Part shown: positions 1 to 8,360 of the stretch, one piece after another | Layout of the letters: every line of letters starts with the position of its first letter | How positions within the stretch are numbered: position 1 is the first letter of the stretch | Origin: an uncultured Clostridium sp. | Lineage (GTDB): Bacteria > Bacillota > Clostridia > Lachnospirales > Lachnospiraceae | Length of the DNA: 64,000 bases | Assembly: GCA_902496665.1 (NCBI GenBank) | Contig: CABVBU010000006.1 | Location: 49,040 to 113,039, forward strand | Direction of reading: 5' to 3' | The notes under the pieces: model-generated | Database searches by the model: none | What the model was told of the DNA's origin: nothing | What the model saw: only the letters and a program-made list of their open reading frames with translations | Position numbers and translations under genes: made by a program

Positions 1-430
1 CCTGGCAGATCTCCTCATCCGTAAATCCGTAGTTTTCCTGCAGGGAACAGCAGACTCCCGGAATTACACCAGAAGAACCAGCCGTCGGTGCCGCAACGAT
101 AAGTCCCATGGACGCGTTGACCTCAAGAACGCCCACCGCATAGGCGATCGCCTTTGAAACCACATCCCCGCAGAGATTCTTCTTATTTTCCCTCAGCGTG
201 TGGAGCTTTCTGCTCTCCCCGCCGATCATGCCGCCCATGCTGACGATATTTTCTTTTAACGGCTTCTTCGCCGACGCCTGCATGATGGACCAGGCTTTCT
301 TCATCTTCGCTTTTGTCTTCTCCGGATCCTGCTCCAGAAACGTGGTTTCCCGCCCGAACATAGCCTCGGAGATCTTTTTATTTTCCTTTTCGCAGTACTC
401 TAAAAGCTCTGCACCATTCGTAAAATTCAT
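1..430 (-). CDS. sdaAA: L-serine dehydratase, iron-sulfur-dependent, alpha subunit (partial, 3' end outside window)
   Basis: Catalytic alpha subunit of the two-subunit L-serine ammonia-lyase, which deaminates serine to pyruvate and ammonia with a 4Fe-4S cluster in the cytoplasm. Only the N-terminal 143 residues are in the window. They begin MNFTNGAELLEYCEKE and contain the family hallmark MGLIVAAPTAGSSGVIPG near residue 110-128, which lies in the active-site domain. The ATG at 428-430 is preceded by a GGAGG-like site. It follows sdaAB by 14 bases on the same strand, so the two subunits are co-transcribed. The cluster-binding cysteines expected further downstream cannot be checked here. Confidence 0.93.
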   Translation of the reverse strand, partial: MNFTNGAELLEYCEKENKKISEAMFGRETTFLEQDPEKTKAKMKKAWSIMQASAKKPLKENIVSMGGMIGGESRKLHTLRENKKNLCGDVVSKAIAYAVGVLEVNASMGLIVAAPTAGSSGVIPGVCCSLQENYGFTDEEICQ

Positions 431-444
431 CGTTTCTCCTCCCC

Positions 445-1122
445 TCAGTCCAGATCGATCGCCGGTACCAGAAGTACATTTTTCACAGCCTCAAAGCCCC
501 GCAGCGCGTTAATCACCTGGCTGGTGACCATGGTATCCACCTCGATGATCGCGTAGGCCATCTTGCCCTTGCTCTCGCGGTAGAGGCGCAGGGAACCGAT
601 ATTTAAGTCGTAAGCACTCAAAACAGCTGTCACGAACGCCAGCGTACCCTTTTTGTCGATGTGCTGGACAACGATGGTGCTGTAATTTCCGGTAAGGTCA
701 ACATCGACGCCGTTTAACCGCGTGATGACTGCATTTCCGCCGCCAATGGACTTTCCGCGCAGGGACATCTCATTTCCATTTTCGTCCTTTACATAGATGT
801 CCACCGTATTCGGATAGATCTCCTTATCTGTGAAGTTTTCCTCGAAGGTAAAGTCAAGTCCTGCCTCTTTCGCGTACTCAAAGGAATCGCGGATTCTTTC
901 ATCATCCGGGTGATATCCAAGGATTCCGCCGACTAATGCACGGTCTGTTCCGTGTCCATGGTAGGTACGGGCGAAGGATCCGTAAAGCACAAAGCGCACC
1001 GCCGCCGGCTTCTCCACCATTTTTCCGGCAATAAAAGCGATCCTCAGTGCCCCTGCCGTGTGTGAGCTTGACGGTCCGATCATGTTCGGTCCCAGAATGT
1101 CGAACGTTCCGATCTCATTCAT
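445..1122 (-). CDS. sdaAB: L-serine dehydratase, iron-sulfur-dependent, beta subunit
   Basis: Beta subunit of the same serine dehydratase, 225 residues. The N-terminal half carries the SDH-beta signature GPNMIGPSSSHTAGALRIA. The C-terminal third (from about residue 150) is an ACT domain (IVVQHIDKKGTLAFVTAVLS), which in this family binds an amino-acid effector or serves in subunit assembly. The open frame continues 18 codons upstream, but that extension lies inside a degenerate copy of a mobile repeat (1152-1270). The ATG at 1122 has a GAGG ribosome-binding site 8 bases away, so it is taken as the start. It is the first gene of a two-gene operon with sdaAA. Confidence 0.94.
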   Translation of the reverse strand: MNEIGTFDILGPNMIGPSSSHTAGALRIAFIAGKMVEKPAAVRFVLYGSFARTYHGHGTDRALVGGILGYHPDDERIRDSFEYAKEAGLDFTFEENFTDKEIYPNTVDIYVKDENGNEMSLRGKSIGGGNAVITRLNGVDVDLTGNYSTIVVQHIDKKGTLAFVTAVLSAYDLNIGSLRLYRESKGKMAYAIIEVDTMVTSQVINALRGFEAVKNVLLVPAIDLD

Positions 1123-1151
1123 ACGTGTTTCCTCACTTTTACATATTGTAT

Positions 1152-1270
1152 TTTGTTGTTCCGCAGGTCTGCGCACCTGCCGCGCTGACTATAAAAACAT
1201 AAGCTGAAAGGCAAAAATTCCTATCTAAAATGAATTTTTACATACAACTTTAAAGGCACTGAGAAGTTAT
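1152..1270. mobile_element. Degenerate copy (A) of a ~132-bp MITE-like element
   Basis: This stretch aligns along its length with the two intact copies at 47333-47465 and 63552-63683. Shared blocks include GGTCTGCGCAC, GCGCTGAC, AAACATA, GGCAAAAAT and GGCACTGAGAAGTTAT. The central ATCAGC/GCTGAT hairpin is missing, the left terminal repeat has decayed (TTTGTTGTTCCGCA against GTAACTGTTCAGTA), and I see no target duplication. It sits in the leader of sdaAB, just upstream of its ribosome-binding site. Confidence 0.75.
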
Positions 1271-1316
1271 ATCTTCTGCCTTCATATTTTGGATTTTACA
1301 CACTGCACTATTTCTT

Positions 1317-1355
1317 ATTATACACAATAAGGAGCTGTTTTTCCACAGCTCCTTA
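1317..1355. other. Hairpin with promoter-like -10 element upstream of sdaAB
   Basis: A near-perfect inverted repeat (AAGGAGCTGT / ACAGCTCCTT, 1329-1354) is followed by a T-run on the plus strand and could stop transcription in that direction. No plus-strand gene ends here, so its use is unclear. It may also serve the nlpC-like gene that ends at 1460. On the minus strand a TATAAT lies at 1317-1322, directly downstream of the hairpin, with only a weak -35 (TGGAAA). This may be the sdaAB promoter. The rest of the 1123-1459 gap is the repeat copy A and AT-rich sequence. Confidence 0.45.
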
Positions 1356-1459
1356 TTTTTTCTTTATGATCTTTTCTTTTATCTTTTGCCCGGTTATCCT
1401 GAAGATCAATGGACATCTGCTGCTGGAACAGATTGCTGCATAATAAATTCCTGCAGCTC

Positions 1460-2782
1460 TTAATCTAAGAATGTAACCGCTTTCGCCGGAGTACGGTAGT
1501 ACGCCGTGGAGATGATAATACCTGTCTTTGATGTGCTGGCGTGGATGATCTTTCCGTCTCCGATGTAGAGGGCAACGTGGTTGATCGTCTTTCCGCTTGC
1601 GTAGAATAACAGATCGCCCGGCTGGATCTGGTCGAGGGAGATTTCCTTGCCGTTTGCCGCCTGGTCTCTTGAGGTACGTCCGGTCGTCACACCGAAATGC
1701 TCAAAGATACGCATCGTAAATCCGGAACAGTCAGCTCCGTTCGTTAAGCTTGTCCCACCGTATACATACGGATTGCCAAGGAACTGTTTCGCATATGCAA
1801 CGATCGCGGTGCGGACTGCGGAATTGTAGACTGCGCTTCCCGGACCGTTCTGGGTACTCTGATATGAGCCGGAGGTTCCTGTGCTGCTACCGGTGGAAGT
1901 TCCGCTTCCGCCGGGGCCTGCAGTACTGCCGGTATCCTGATTTCCGGTATTCTGGCTTGTGCCGGTCTGGATGCTCTGGCTGCCCTGACTATTCTGTTCT
2001 TTCGTCGTTCCGTTATCCGCGTTCGGATTCTGGGCAATCATTCCGATCGTGGAGGACGGGGTGTCCTTATTTGCAGACGCAGTCTCCTGTCCTGCTTCTT
2101 TCTTTAACGCTTCGACCTTCGCGATAGCGTCCTCCGCCTCTTTCCTGATCCTCGCGTCCTCTTCCGCTTTCTGGCGCTCTTCCTCGACGCTCACGGCCTG
2201 CTTGAACTCCACGCGCTGGGTGACATAATCTTTATGTACATATCCGCTCAGGGATTCATCGACCTGGATCTCGATAAAGTCTCCCTCTTCCTTCACTTCC
2301 AGATACTCGGCATCTTTGGAAAGTGTGGTGAGGATCGCGCTGTCGGTACTCGGCTGCTCACGGAGTCTTAGGCTGTCGGCGCTTACCGTTACATAAACAG
2401 TACCTATGTTCTTTGCAATCTTCTCCGCGTCTGCACCGGTGATGAAATATTCAGATTTTATGTAACCGGTCACGTTACCGGACTTGATCTGGTACCAGGT
2501 TCCACCTTCGCCATCCACCGTAGCTAAGATCGTCGCAGCGCAGTTATTGTAGATCTTGCCGACGATACTGCTGGAGGTGTTCGCCTCGGAACGGATATTT
2601 ACATAGTTGCTGACGTGGGAGATTGCCACGTTGTCATAAGCCGACTGTTTATTTCCGACGGTGGTAAGTCCTGTTCTCTCACTTACCTGCACCGAAAGTG
2701 TTTCCGCCGCATAAGCAGCCTGCGGCATCATGAGCGCCACGCTCAGACCGCAGACCGCGATGATTCTTCCTGCTCTGTTCAT
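1460..2782 (-). CDS. Secreted SH3-domain NlpC/P60 peptidoglycan endopeptidase
   Basis: Secreted cell-wall hydrolase, 440 residues, predicted to cleave peptide bonds in peptidoglycan stems. Residues 1-25 form a signal peptide ending in AYA. Two bacterial SH3 domains follow (about 50-115 and 128-190). A charged, probably coiled-coil stretch rich in E, K and R covers about 195-235, and a Gly/Ser/Thr/Gln-rich linker covers about 240-318. The NlpC/P60 domain (about 325-440) has the expected triad Cys352 (ADCSGF), His402 (NHVALYIG) and His414 (IIHAS). An AGGAGA site precedes the ATG. It is encoded alone between sdaAB and trxB. The domain order is standard for clostridial remodelling hydrolases; the exact bond cleaved is not known. 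Confidence 0.9.
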   Translation of the reverse strand: MNRAGRIIAVCGLSVALMMPQAAYAAETLSVQVSERTGLTTVGNKQSAYDNVAISHVSNYVNIRSEANTSSSIVGKIYNNCAATILATVDGEGGTWYQIKSGNVTGYIKSEYFITGADAEKIAKNIGTVYVTVSADSLRLREQPSTDSAILTTLSKDAEYLEVKEEGDFIEIQVDESLSGYVHKDYVTQRVEFKQAVSVEEERQKAEEDARIRKEAEDAIAKVEALKKEAGQETASANKDTPSSTIGMIAQNPNADNGTTKEQNSQGSQSIQTGTSQNTGNQDTGSTAGPGGSGTSTGSSTGTSGSYQSTQNGPGSAVYNSAVRTAIVAYAKQFLGNPYVYGGTSLTNGADCSGFTMRIFEHFGVTTGRTSRDQAANGKEISLDQIQPGDLLFYASGKTINHVALYIGDGKIIHASTSKTGIIISTAYYRTPAKAVTFLD

Positions 2783-2851
2783 AGATTGTTTTTTCTCCTG
2801 TCTATCTGCTGCCGCTGCCGTATCATACGGAATTTTCAGTTCAGAGAATTC

Positions 2852-3832
2852 CTACTCTATACCGTACAGGTACTGTTCTACAGACGCAACGCAATTTGCC
2901 CCGTCTGCCACTGCCGTAACGATCTGGCGGAGCGCCTTTGTACGGACGTCTCCTGCCGCGAAGATTCCCGGAACATTCGTCTTTCCGTCCTCCCCGGCCG
3001 CAATATATCCTGCCGGATCCATATCTACGGATCCCTTAAATTCTTCGCTGTTCGGGGTGATTCCCACCGCGACGAACACACCGTCCACAACTAGGTCTCT
3101 CTTTTCCCCAGTCTTTTTATTGAGAAGCTTCAGTGTCTCCACCTTCTCCGCTCCGCAGATCTCCTCCGGCACAGTATCCCAGAGAATTTCCACGTTCGGA
3201 AGCTCCATAAGCCGCTTCTGCAGGCTCTTTGCACCGCGGAATTCGTCTCTCCTGTGGATCACATAGACCCTCTCGCAGAGTCTTGCAAGAAAGATCGCAT
3301 CCTCAAGGGCAACATCACCGCCGCCGATCACCGCCGTTATTTTTTTCCGGAAGAACGCGCCGTCGCAGGTCGCGCAGTAGGAAACACCTTTTCCGGTAAA
3401 TTCTGCCTCGCCTGGGATCCCAAGCTTTCTGTGGTGCGCGCCAGAAGCGATGATGACTGCTTTCGCGAGCCTCATCTCCTTTTTGCCCACTACCTGACGG
3501 ATCACAGGCGGGTGTCCCGCTCCCGCTTCTGCCGCCTCTAAGACTTCGTTCTCTTCCGCAAGGTCCGCGTCCTCAATTTTTAAAACCGTGTCCTTCGCAA
3601 ACTCCACGCCCAGCTTATCGGCATGTTCCCGGAATTTCATTCCCAGGTCAAAGCCGCCGATCCCTGGAAGACCGGCATAATTATCTACCTCATATGTCGT
3701 AAGCACCTGTCCGCCGCTCATCATCTCTTTTTCGATCACGAGGGTCTTTAATTCCGCGCGTTTCGCGTAGATCGCAGCCCCGAGTCCCGCCGGACCGGAA
3801 CCGATAATGATCAAGTCATAGATCTGTTCCAT
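2852..3832 (-). CDS. trxB: Thioredoxin-disulfide reductase (NAD(P)H, FAD)
   Basis: Low-molecular-weight thioredoxin reductase, 326 residues, which passes electrons from NADPH through FAD to thioredoxin. Visible motifs are the N-terminal FAD-binding GSGPAGLGAAIYA, the redox-active CATC (in VSYCATCDGAFF), the nucleotide-binding GGGDVALEDA, the phosphate-binding HRRDEFR, and the C-terminal FAD motif GIFAAGDVRTK. About 25 extra residues rich in E and A (around 100-125) interrupt the first FAD subdomain; I read this as a surface loop insertion. GGAGG lies 7 bases before the ATG, and a sigma-A-like promoter is upstream at 3919-3948. No thioredoxin gene is adjacent. Confidence 0.92.
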   Translation of the reverse strand: MEQIYDLIIIGSGPAGLGAAIYAKRAELKTLVIEKEMMSGGQVLTTYEVDNYAGLPGIGGFDLGMKFREHADKLGVEFAKDTVLKIEDADLAEENEVLEAAEAGAGHPPVIRQVVGKKEMRLAKAVIIASGAHHRKLGIPGEAEFTGKGVSYCATCDGAFFRKKITAVIGGGDVALEDAIFLARLCERVYVIHRRDEFRGAKSLQKRLMELPNVEILWDTVPEEICGAEKVETLKLLNKKTGEKRDLVVDGVFVAVGITPNSEEFKGSVDMDPAGYIAAGEDGKTNVPGIFAAGDVRTKALRQIVTAVADGANCVASVEQYLYGIE

Positions 3833-3918
3833 GATGCCTCCAATCTCAGTGTTTACACCAGTTACCCATCGTCTGCTGCCCGCACCACGCGGTCATCAGC
3901 ACACAATGCGGCTTTTAT

Positions 3919-3948
3919 AGTATAGCACCATACATATCTATTATACAA
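3919..3948 (-). promoter_or_regulatory. Sigma-A-type promoter of trxB
   Basis: Reading the minus strand, TTGTAT (3943-3948) and TATACT (3919-3924) are separated by 18 bases, about 90 bases upstream of the trxB start. Found by eye only. Confidence 0.5.
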
Positions 3949-4033
3949 TCAGTTTTCTCGGAATTTAAGTGGCATTCCTGTGGCAAAATTTACCTGAAAT
4001 TTTTCTAAGGTTACCCCGATCTATAGCTCTGCC

Positions 4034-4100
4034 CCATTCCACTTTTGAATCATTTCATTCCACCTTTCAATTTTATTTTTCCCGCCGCCGATGCTATGAT
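4034..4100 (+). promoter_or_regulatory. Extended -10 promoter and direct-repeat operator of aconitase gene
   Basis: TGCTATGAT (TATGAT at 4095-4100) is an extended -10 element about 120 bases upstream of the aconitase start. No good -35 is present, which suggests activation. Just upstream, two copies of ATTCCAC-TTT-AAT are spaced 21 bases apart (about 4037 and 4058), two helical turns, as expected for a dimeric or tetrameric regulator. In Bacillus the LysR-type CcpC controls aconitase, and two LysR genes lie downstream here. The link is inference. The remainder of the 3833-4222 gap holds only the divergent trxB promoter. Confidence 0.45.
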
Positions 4101-4222
4101 AAAACCAGATCAAAGATTCCTAACCACAAAAAGATTCCGTTATCCGGCAGTTCCGGATGAAGCAAAGATAAACAGCAGCCACGCCGCTGCAAAACCGCTA
4201 AATTCATTATGGAGGTTCCAAC

Positions 4223-6184
4223 ATGGGAAAATCATTAACAAGAAAAATTATTGAGTCTCACTATGTATCCGGCAGCATGACTCCGGGTGAGGAAGTTTTC
4301 ATCAAAGTTGACCAGACTTTAACACACGACATCAACGCCGTTATGACATACCTGGCATTCGAGGCCATCGGCCTTGACCGGATCCGCACAGAGTGCAGCG
4401 TCAGCTACTTAGACCACAACCTGCTCTATGTCGACAATAAGACACCGGATGACCACATCTACTTACAGTCCGCTGCAAAGCGTTTTGGTGTCCATGTTTC
4501 CAGACCGGGCAACGGTATCTGCCATGCGGTACATGTGGCAAGATTCGGTATCCCGGGGAAGATCAGCATGGGCGGTGACAGCCATACCCCGCACGGAGGC
4601 GCCATCGGCATGCTCTGTATCGGTGTCGGCGGAATGGACGTTGCGACAGCCATGACCGGTGTTCCGATGCGTCTCACCATGCCGCGGGTTGTAAAAGTAA
4701 ACCTCACAGGTTCCTTAAAACCTGGATGCAACCCGAAGGAAGTTATCTTAAAGATGCTTCAGCTCGTAACCATCAAGGGCGGCCTCGGAAATGTGTATGA
4801 GTATGTTGGACCTGGCACTGCTGCCCTGGAGGTTCCGGCGAGAGCCACCATCGCAAACATGGGCGCTGAGATGGGCGCGACCACATCCATCTTCCCGGCT
4901 GACGCGCAGGTCAAGAAATTCATGACTGCACAGGGCCGCGGTGACCAGTATGTGGAGATGCTGCCGGACGAGGATGCTGAGTACGACGAGTACATCGACA
5001 TCAACTTAAGTGAGCTTGAGCCGCTGATCTCATGTCCGCATCAGCCGGACAACGTCATCCCATTGAAGGATGCAGAGAAGAAGCGCGTTCAGCAGGTATT
5101 CATCGGAAGCTGCACAAACGCAAGCTACGCGGATATCGCGAAAGCCGCTCTTGTATTTAACGGCCATCATGTCAACGAGGACGTAAGCTGTACATGTGCC
5201 ATCGCCTCCAAACAGACCTACCGTGAGCTGCTGCGTGACGGTTATATCGATATGCTGCTTGCTGCAGGCGTCCGCATTCTTGAGATCGCATGCGGTCCGT
5301 GCTGTGCCATCGGCCAGACACCGGCGACAGACGGCGTCGCTGTCCGCACCTCCAACCGTAACTTCAAGGGACGTGCCGGAAACCCGACCGCAAAGATCTA
5401 CCTTGTGAGCCCGGAGAGTGCTGCTGCGACCGCTATCGTGGGCACATTCGCGACCGCGGAAGATATCATGGGAGAGAATGTGAAGATCCTCGGCGATATC
5501 AAGGAGCCGGAGCAGTACATCGTTGACGATTCCATGATCATCCCGCCGCTCTCCGAGGAGGAAGCGAAGAAGGTTGAGATCGTCCGCGGACCGAACATCA
5601 AGTTCCTCCCGGTTCCGGAAGCTCCGACCCAGTACCTCTGCGCTCCGATCAGCTTAAAGGGACGCGACAATATCTCCACCGATGACATCACCCCGGCCAG
5701 CGCTGAATTTTCCAGCATGCGCTCCAATATCCCGCTGATGTCCCAGTACTGCTACCACCGCTATGATCCGGAGTTCGCAGCCCGCGCGAAAGCCATGGGC
5801 AAGAGCATCATCATCGGCGGCGAGAACTATGGACAGGGTTCTTCCCGTGAGCATGCGGCGATCAACCCGATGTACCTGGGCGTAAAGGCTGTTATCGCGA
5901 AGAGCATCGCGCGTATCCACAAGGGCAACCTTGTAAACCACGGCGTGATCCCGATGTTATTCGAGGATCCAGCTGACTATGACCGTCTTGACCAGAATGA
6001 TGAACTGGAATTCGCGAACCTCCTCGACCAGATCCCGACAAGATCCATTCTCATCAAGGACAAGACAAAAGACTTTACTTTCCGCGCCCGCTTAGACCTC
6101 ACAGACAACGAGATCGCCGTTGTATTAAGCGGCGGACAGTTATCTTTCTTAAAGAAACAGCTGGCAGCGGAAGAAGCAAAATAG
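4223..6184 (+). CDS. acn: Aconitate hydratase
   Basis: Aconitase of about 653 residues, the single-chain mitochondrial-like form common in clostridia. It isomerises citrate to isocitrate through cis-aconitate in the oxidative branch of the (usually incomplete) TCA cycle. The 4Fe-4S ligand cysteines are visible in GSCTNAS (about residue 293) and ACGPCCAIGQ (about residue 354). The C-terminal swivel domain has the substrate-binding GQGSSREHAA. A GGAGG site precedes the ATG. It is followed by a strong terminator and is probably monocistronic. A related hydro-lyase (homoaconitase-type) substrate cannot be excluded from sequence alone, but overall length and motifs fit aconitase. Confidence 0.9.
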   Translation: MGKSLTRKIIESHYVSGSMTPGEEVFIKVDQTLTHDINAVMTYLAFEAIGLDRIRTECSVSYLDHNLLYVDNKTPDDHIYLQSAAKRFGVHVSRPGNGICHAVHVARFGIPGKISMGGDSHTPHGGAIGMLCIGVGGMDVATAMTGVPMRLTMPRVVKVNLTGSLKPGCNPKEVILKMLQLVTIKGGLGNVYEYVGPGTAALEVPARATIANMGAEMGATTSIFPADAQVKKFMTAQGRGDQYVEMLPDEDAEYDEYIDINLSELEPLISCPHQPDNVIPLKDAEKKRVQQVFIGSCTNASYADIAKAALVFNGHHVNEDVSCTCAIASKQTYRELLRDGYIDMLLAAGVRILEIACGPCCAIGQTPATDGVAVRTSNRNFKGRAGNPTAKIYLVSPESAAATAIVGTFATAEDIMGENVKILGDIKEPEQYIVDDSMIIPPLSEEEAKKVEIVRGPNIKFLPVPEAPTQYLCAPISLKGRDNISTDDITPASAEFSSMRSNIPLMSQYCYHRYDPEFAARAKAMGKSIIIGGENYGQGSSREHAAINPMYLGVKAVIAKSIARIHKGNLVNHGVIPMLFEDPADYDRLDQNDELEFANLLDQIPTRSILIKDKTKDFTFRARLDLTDNEIAVVLSGGQLSFLKKQLAAEEAK

Positions 6185-6291
6185 AATGCAATAGTTTTGC
6201 CCCGATCCCCTCTCTATATAAATACGGGCTTAACTGTTACAGATAAATACCTTCAATACCCCAAACCCTTAAGTGAATTTATCAGGATGCG

Positions 6292-6336
6292 GAAAACGCA
6301 GTCATACTCCCTCGTATGGCTGCGTTTTCTCATTTT
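6292..6336 (+). terminator. Rho-independent terminator after aconitase gene
   Basis: Inverted repeat GAAAACGCAGTCATAC (6292-6307) and GTATGGCTGCGTTTTC (6314-6329) with a 6-base loop, followed by TCATTTTTA. Confidence 0.85.
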
Positions 6337-6434
6337 TATCCTGAATTTCTCTCAAAAAGTCTGAGACAAGTTTCGATTTTTGTCGTAAAATAGGAAAAGG
6401 AACATGTTACAAAAAACAGAGGATGTGATTTTCC

Positions 6435-7316
6435 ATGAAAGACTCCGATTGGAGAATTCTTTATGAACTGCATAAGACATCAAACCTGACGAAAACGGCG
6501 AATCTGCTTTTTATGACGCAGCCGACGCTGACAAAGCGGCTGAAGCAGATGGAGACCGAATGGGGATGCAGCATCGTGGATCGGACACCGAAGGGACTTA
6601 CATTTACGGCTGAGGGAAATTTTCTCGCGGCGCAGGCAGAAAAGTATCTGGAGCTGTTCCATTCCACGAAGGAAGAACTTAAAAAACTCCAGGAGGCAGC
6701 ACTTACAGAGATCGTCATCGGCGCATCCTACACCTACAGCAAATATTCCCTGGCGGATGTGCTCGTCCCGTATCAGGTGACCCACCCGAATGTGAAGTTC
6801 CGGATCGTCAACGATTCCAGCGATGCCCTGTACCGGCAGATCCTTGACGGGTCTGTGGATGTTGGATTTCTGCGCGGGGACTATGAGGGTCCGGTAAACC
6901 GGACACTGCTTGGAGAAACTCAGGGATTTCTCGTGACGAAAGGTGCAGTGGCGCTTTCCTCGCTCTCCGGCATGCACCGTCTCGAATATAAGACAAACGA
7001 GAAAACGACAGCGATCCTGACTAACTGGTGGGAATCCCACTTTGAGACACCATATCCGTCCGGCATGATGGTCGGGCATATCGACGGGGCGTGGAAGCTG
7101 ATCGACGAGGGCATGGGATATGCCTTAAGTTTCCTCTCGGAGAATTTTGAGAACCGGTATCAGCTGACTCTCACACCGCTAACTTGGACGGATGGAACAC
7201 CTGTGATCAGAAAGACATGGTTTTTGTACCCAAAGGAGAAGAGGCTGCCTGCGAAGCTGCTTGATTTTATCCAATATACAGAAAACTTAGCTCAGAAAAC
7301 TCCTGAGTCTAAATAA
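6435..7316 (+). CDS. LysR-family transcriptional regulator (first of two paralogues)
   Basis: DNA-binding regulator of 293 residues. The N-terminal winged helix-turn-helix (about residues 5-65) reads LTKTANLLFMTQPTLTKRLKQME, the classic LysR form. The effector-binding domain (about 90-290) follows. It closely resembles the next gene in both the HTH and the effector domain (NDSSDALYRQILDG against SNSSDVILKDLIDD), so the pair arose by duplication. It lies between aconitase and a second LysR gene, all on the plus strand and facing the lactonase/MatC/RraA operon. Candidate targets are the aconitase promoter or that operon. The effector is unknown. Confidence 0.88.
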   Translation: MKDSDWRILYELHKTSNLTKTANLLFMTQPTLTKRLKQMETEWGCSIVDRTPKGLTFTAEGNFLAAQAEKYLELFHSTKEELKKLQEAALTEIVIGASYTYSKYSLADVLVPYQVTHPNVKFRIVNDSSDALYRQILDGSVDVGFLRGDYEGPVNRTLLGETQGFLVTKGAVALSSLSGMHRLEYKTNEKTTAILTNWWESHFETPYPSGMMVGHIDGAWKLIDEGMGYALSFLSENFENRYQLTLTPLTWTDGTPVIRKTWFLYPKEKRLPAKLLDFIQYTENLAQKTPESK

Positions 7317-7419
7317 TTTTTTATGCAATACTCGTCAGTTCTTATTTTGTCTGCTCTAATGCAGAGATAAATGCTGATTTACTGGTTTTCACCTGTGTAC
7401 TTTACAAAAAGGATTTCTT

Positions 7420-8286
7420 ATGAAAAATATCGACTGGAAAATTTTAAAAGTATTATATGAAAAGCGCAGCATCACAAAGGCCGCCGACGCCCTCTTCATG
7501 ACTCAGTCTGCCCTTACAAAGCGTCTGCGGTCTATCGAAAGCGAGTGGGGACACCAGCTCGTGGAGCGGACAAGCCGGGGTGTGATCTTTACGGATGATG
7601 GAAAATATCTGGTCCAGAAAGCGAATATCATGCTGGATTTTCTTCAGGAGATCGAGGACCATTTCGCAGACCGACATACAAAGACAGAGATGCTGAAGCT
7701 CGGCGTTCCGAACTCTTTCGCAAAGCGTCACCTTCCAAAATTACTTGCCGCCTATCAGAAAAGCGGAGCAAATCTCTATATTAAAACAATTTCAAATTCC
7801 AGCGATGTGATCTTAAAGGATCTGATCGACGACACCATCGACATCGGGCTCGTCTGCGGCGATTTCCCGTATCTTGGTGATCAGGTCTGCCTGTTTCAGG
7901 AAGAACTTTACATCGTCGCACCAAAGGGAGCAACCATCGATTCCATTGAGCACATGCCCCTGATCGAGACCTTCTATAACCCCATGGTCCGCATGATCAT
8001 CAACCAGTGGTGGAAAAGCCAGTTTGGAAGCAGTCCCCACGAGAAACAGCAGGTTCCATACTTTGATATTGCCATTGAGATGGCGGAGAATGGGCTTGGG
8101 ATCTGCTTTGTGTTTGGAGATGACTGGAAGATCGATGAAGAAAAGCTGCAGCTGATCCCCGCCTATGACCGGGACGGAAATCCGGTCTCCAGAAAGGTTT
8201 CCATGCTGATCTCTGAGCGATGTTATAAGAGTGAGGGAGTTTCGGATTTTATAAGATTTGTGGAAGATTATTATGGAGTGAACTAA
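7420..8286 (+). CDS. LysR-family transcriptional regulator (second of two paralogues)
   Basis: LysR regulator of 288 residues. The HTH (ITKAADALFMTQSALTKRLRSIE) is near-identical in pattern to that of the preceding gene. Both have a WW-containing motif in the effector domain (NQWWKSQFGSSPHE here, TNWWESHFETPYPSG in the first). The 103-base gap between the genes has no clear terminator, so co-transcription is possible. A strong hairpin terminator follows. Retention of both copies suggests they respond to related but different ligands. Target genes are not known. Confidence 0.88.
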   Translation: MKNIDWKILKVLYEKRSITKAADALFMTQSALTKRLRSIESEWGHQLVERTSRGVIFTDDGKYLVQKANIMLDFLQEIEDHFADRHTKTEMLKLGVPNSFAKRHLPKLLAAYQKSGANLYIKTISNSSDVILKDLIDDTIDIGLVCGDFPYLGDQVCLFQEELYIVAPKGATIDSIEHMPLIETFYNPMVRMIINQWWKSQFGSSPHEKQQVPYFDIAIEMAENGLGICFVFGDDWKIDEEKLQLIPAYDRDGNPVSRKVSMLISERCYKSEGVSDFIRFVEDYYGVN

Positions 8287-8298
8287 AATACTGTAATA

Positions 8299-8345
8299 AA
8301 AAGCCATGATCACATCATTTTCGGTGCGATCATGGCTTTTCTGTT
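8299..8345. terminator. Bidirectional terminator between lysR2 and the RraA-like gene
   Basis: Perfect stem AAAAGCCATGATC (8299-8311) and GATCATGGCTTTT (8328-8340). Flanking T-runs in both directions serve the convergent genes. Confidence 0.85.
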
Positions 8346-8360
8346 ATTTACTTCTTCTAT

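Noticed and set aside
1744..2127. Overlapping open frames on both strands
   Set aside because: Other-frame readings of the Gly/Ser-rich linker of the NlpC/P60 protein.
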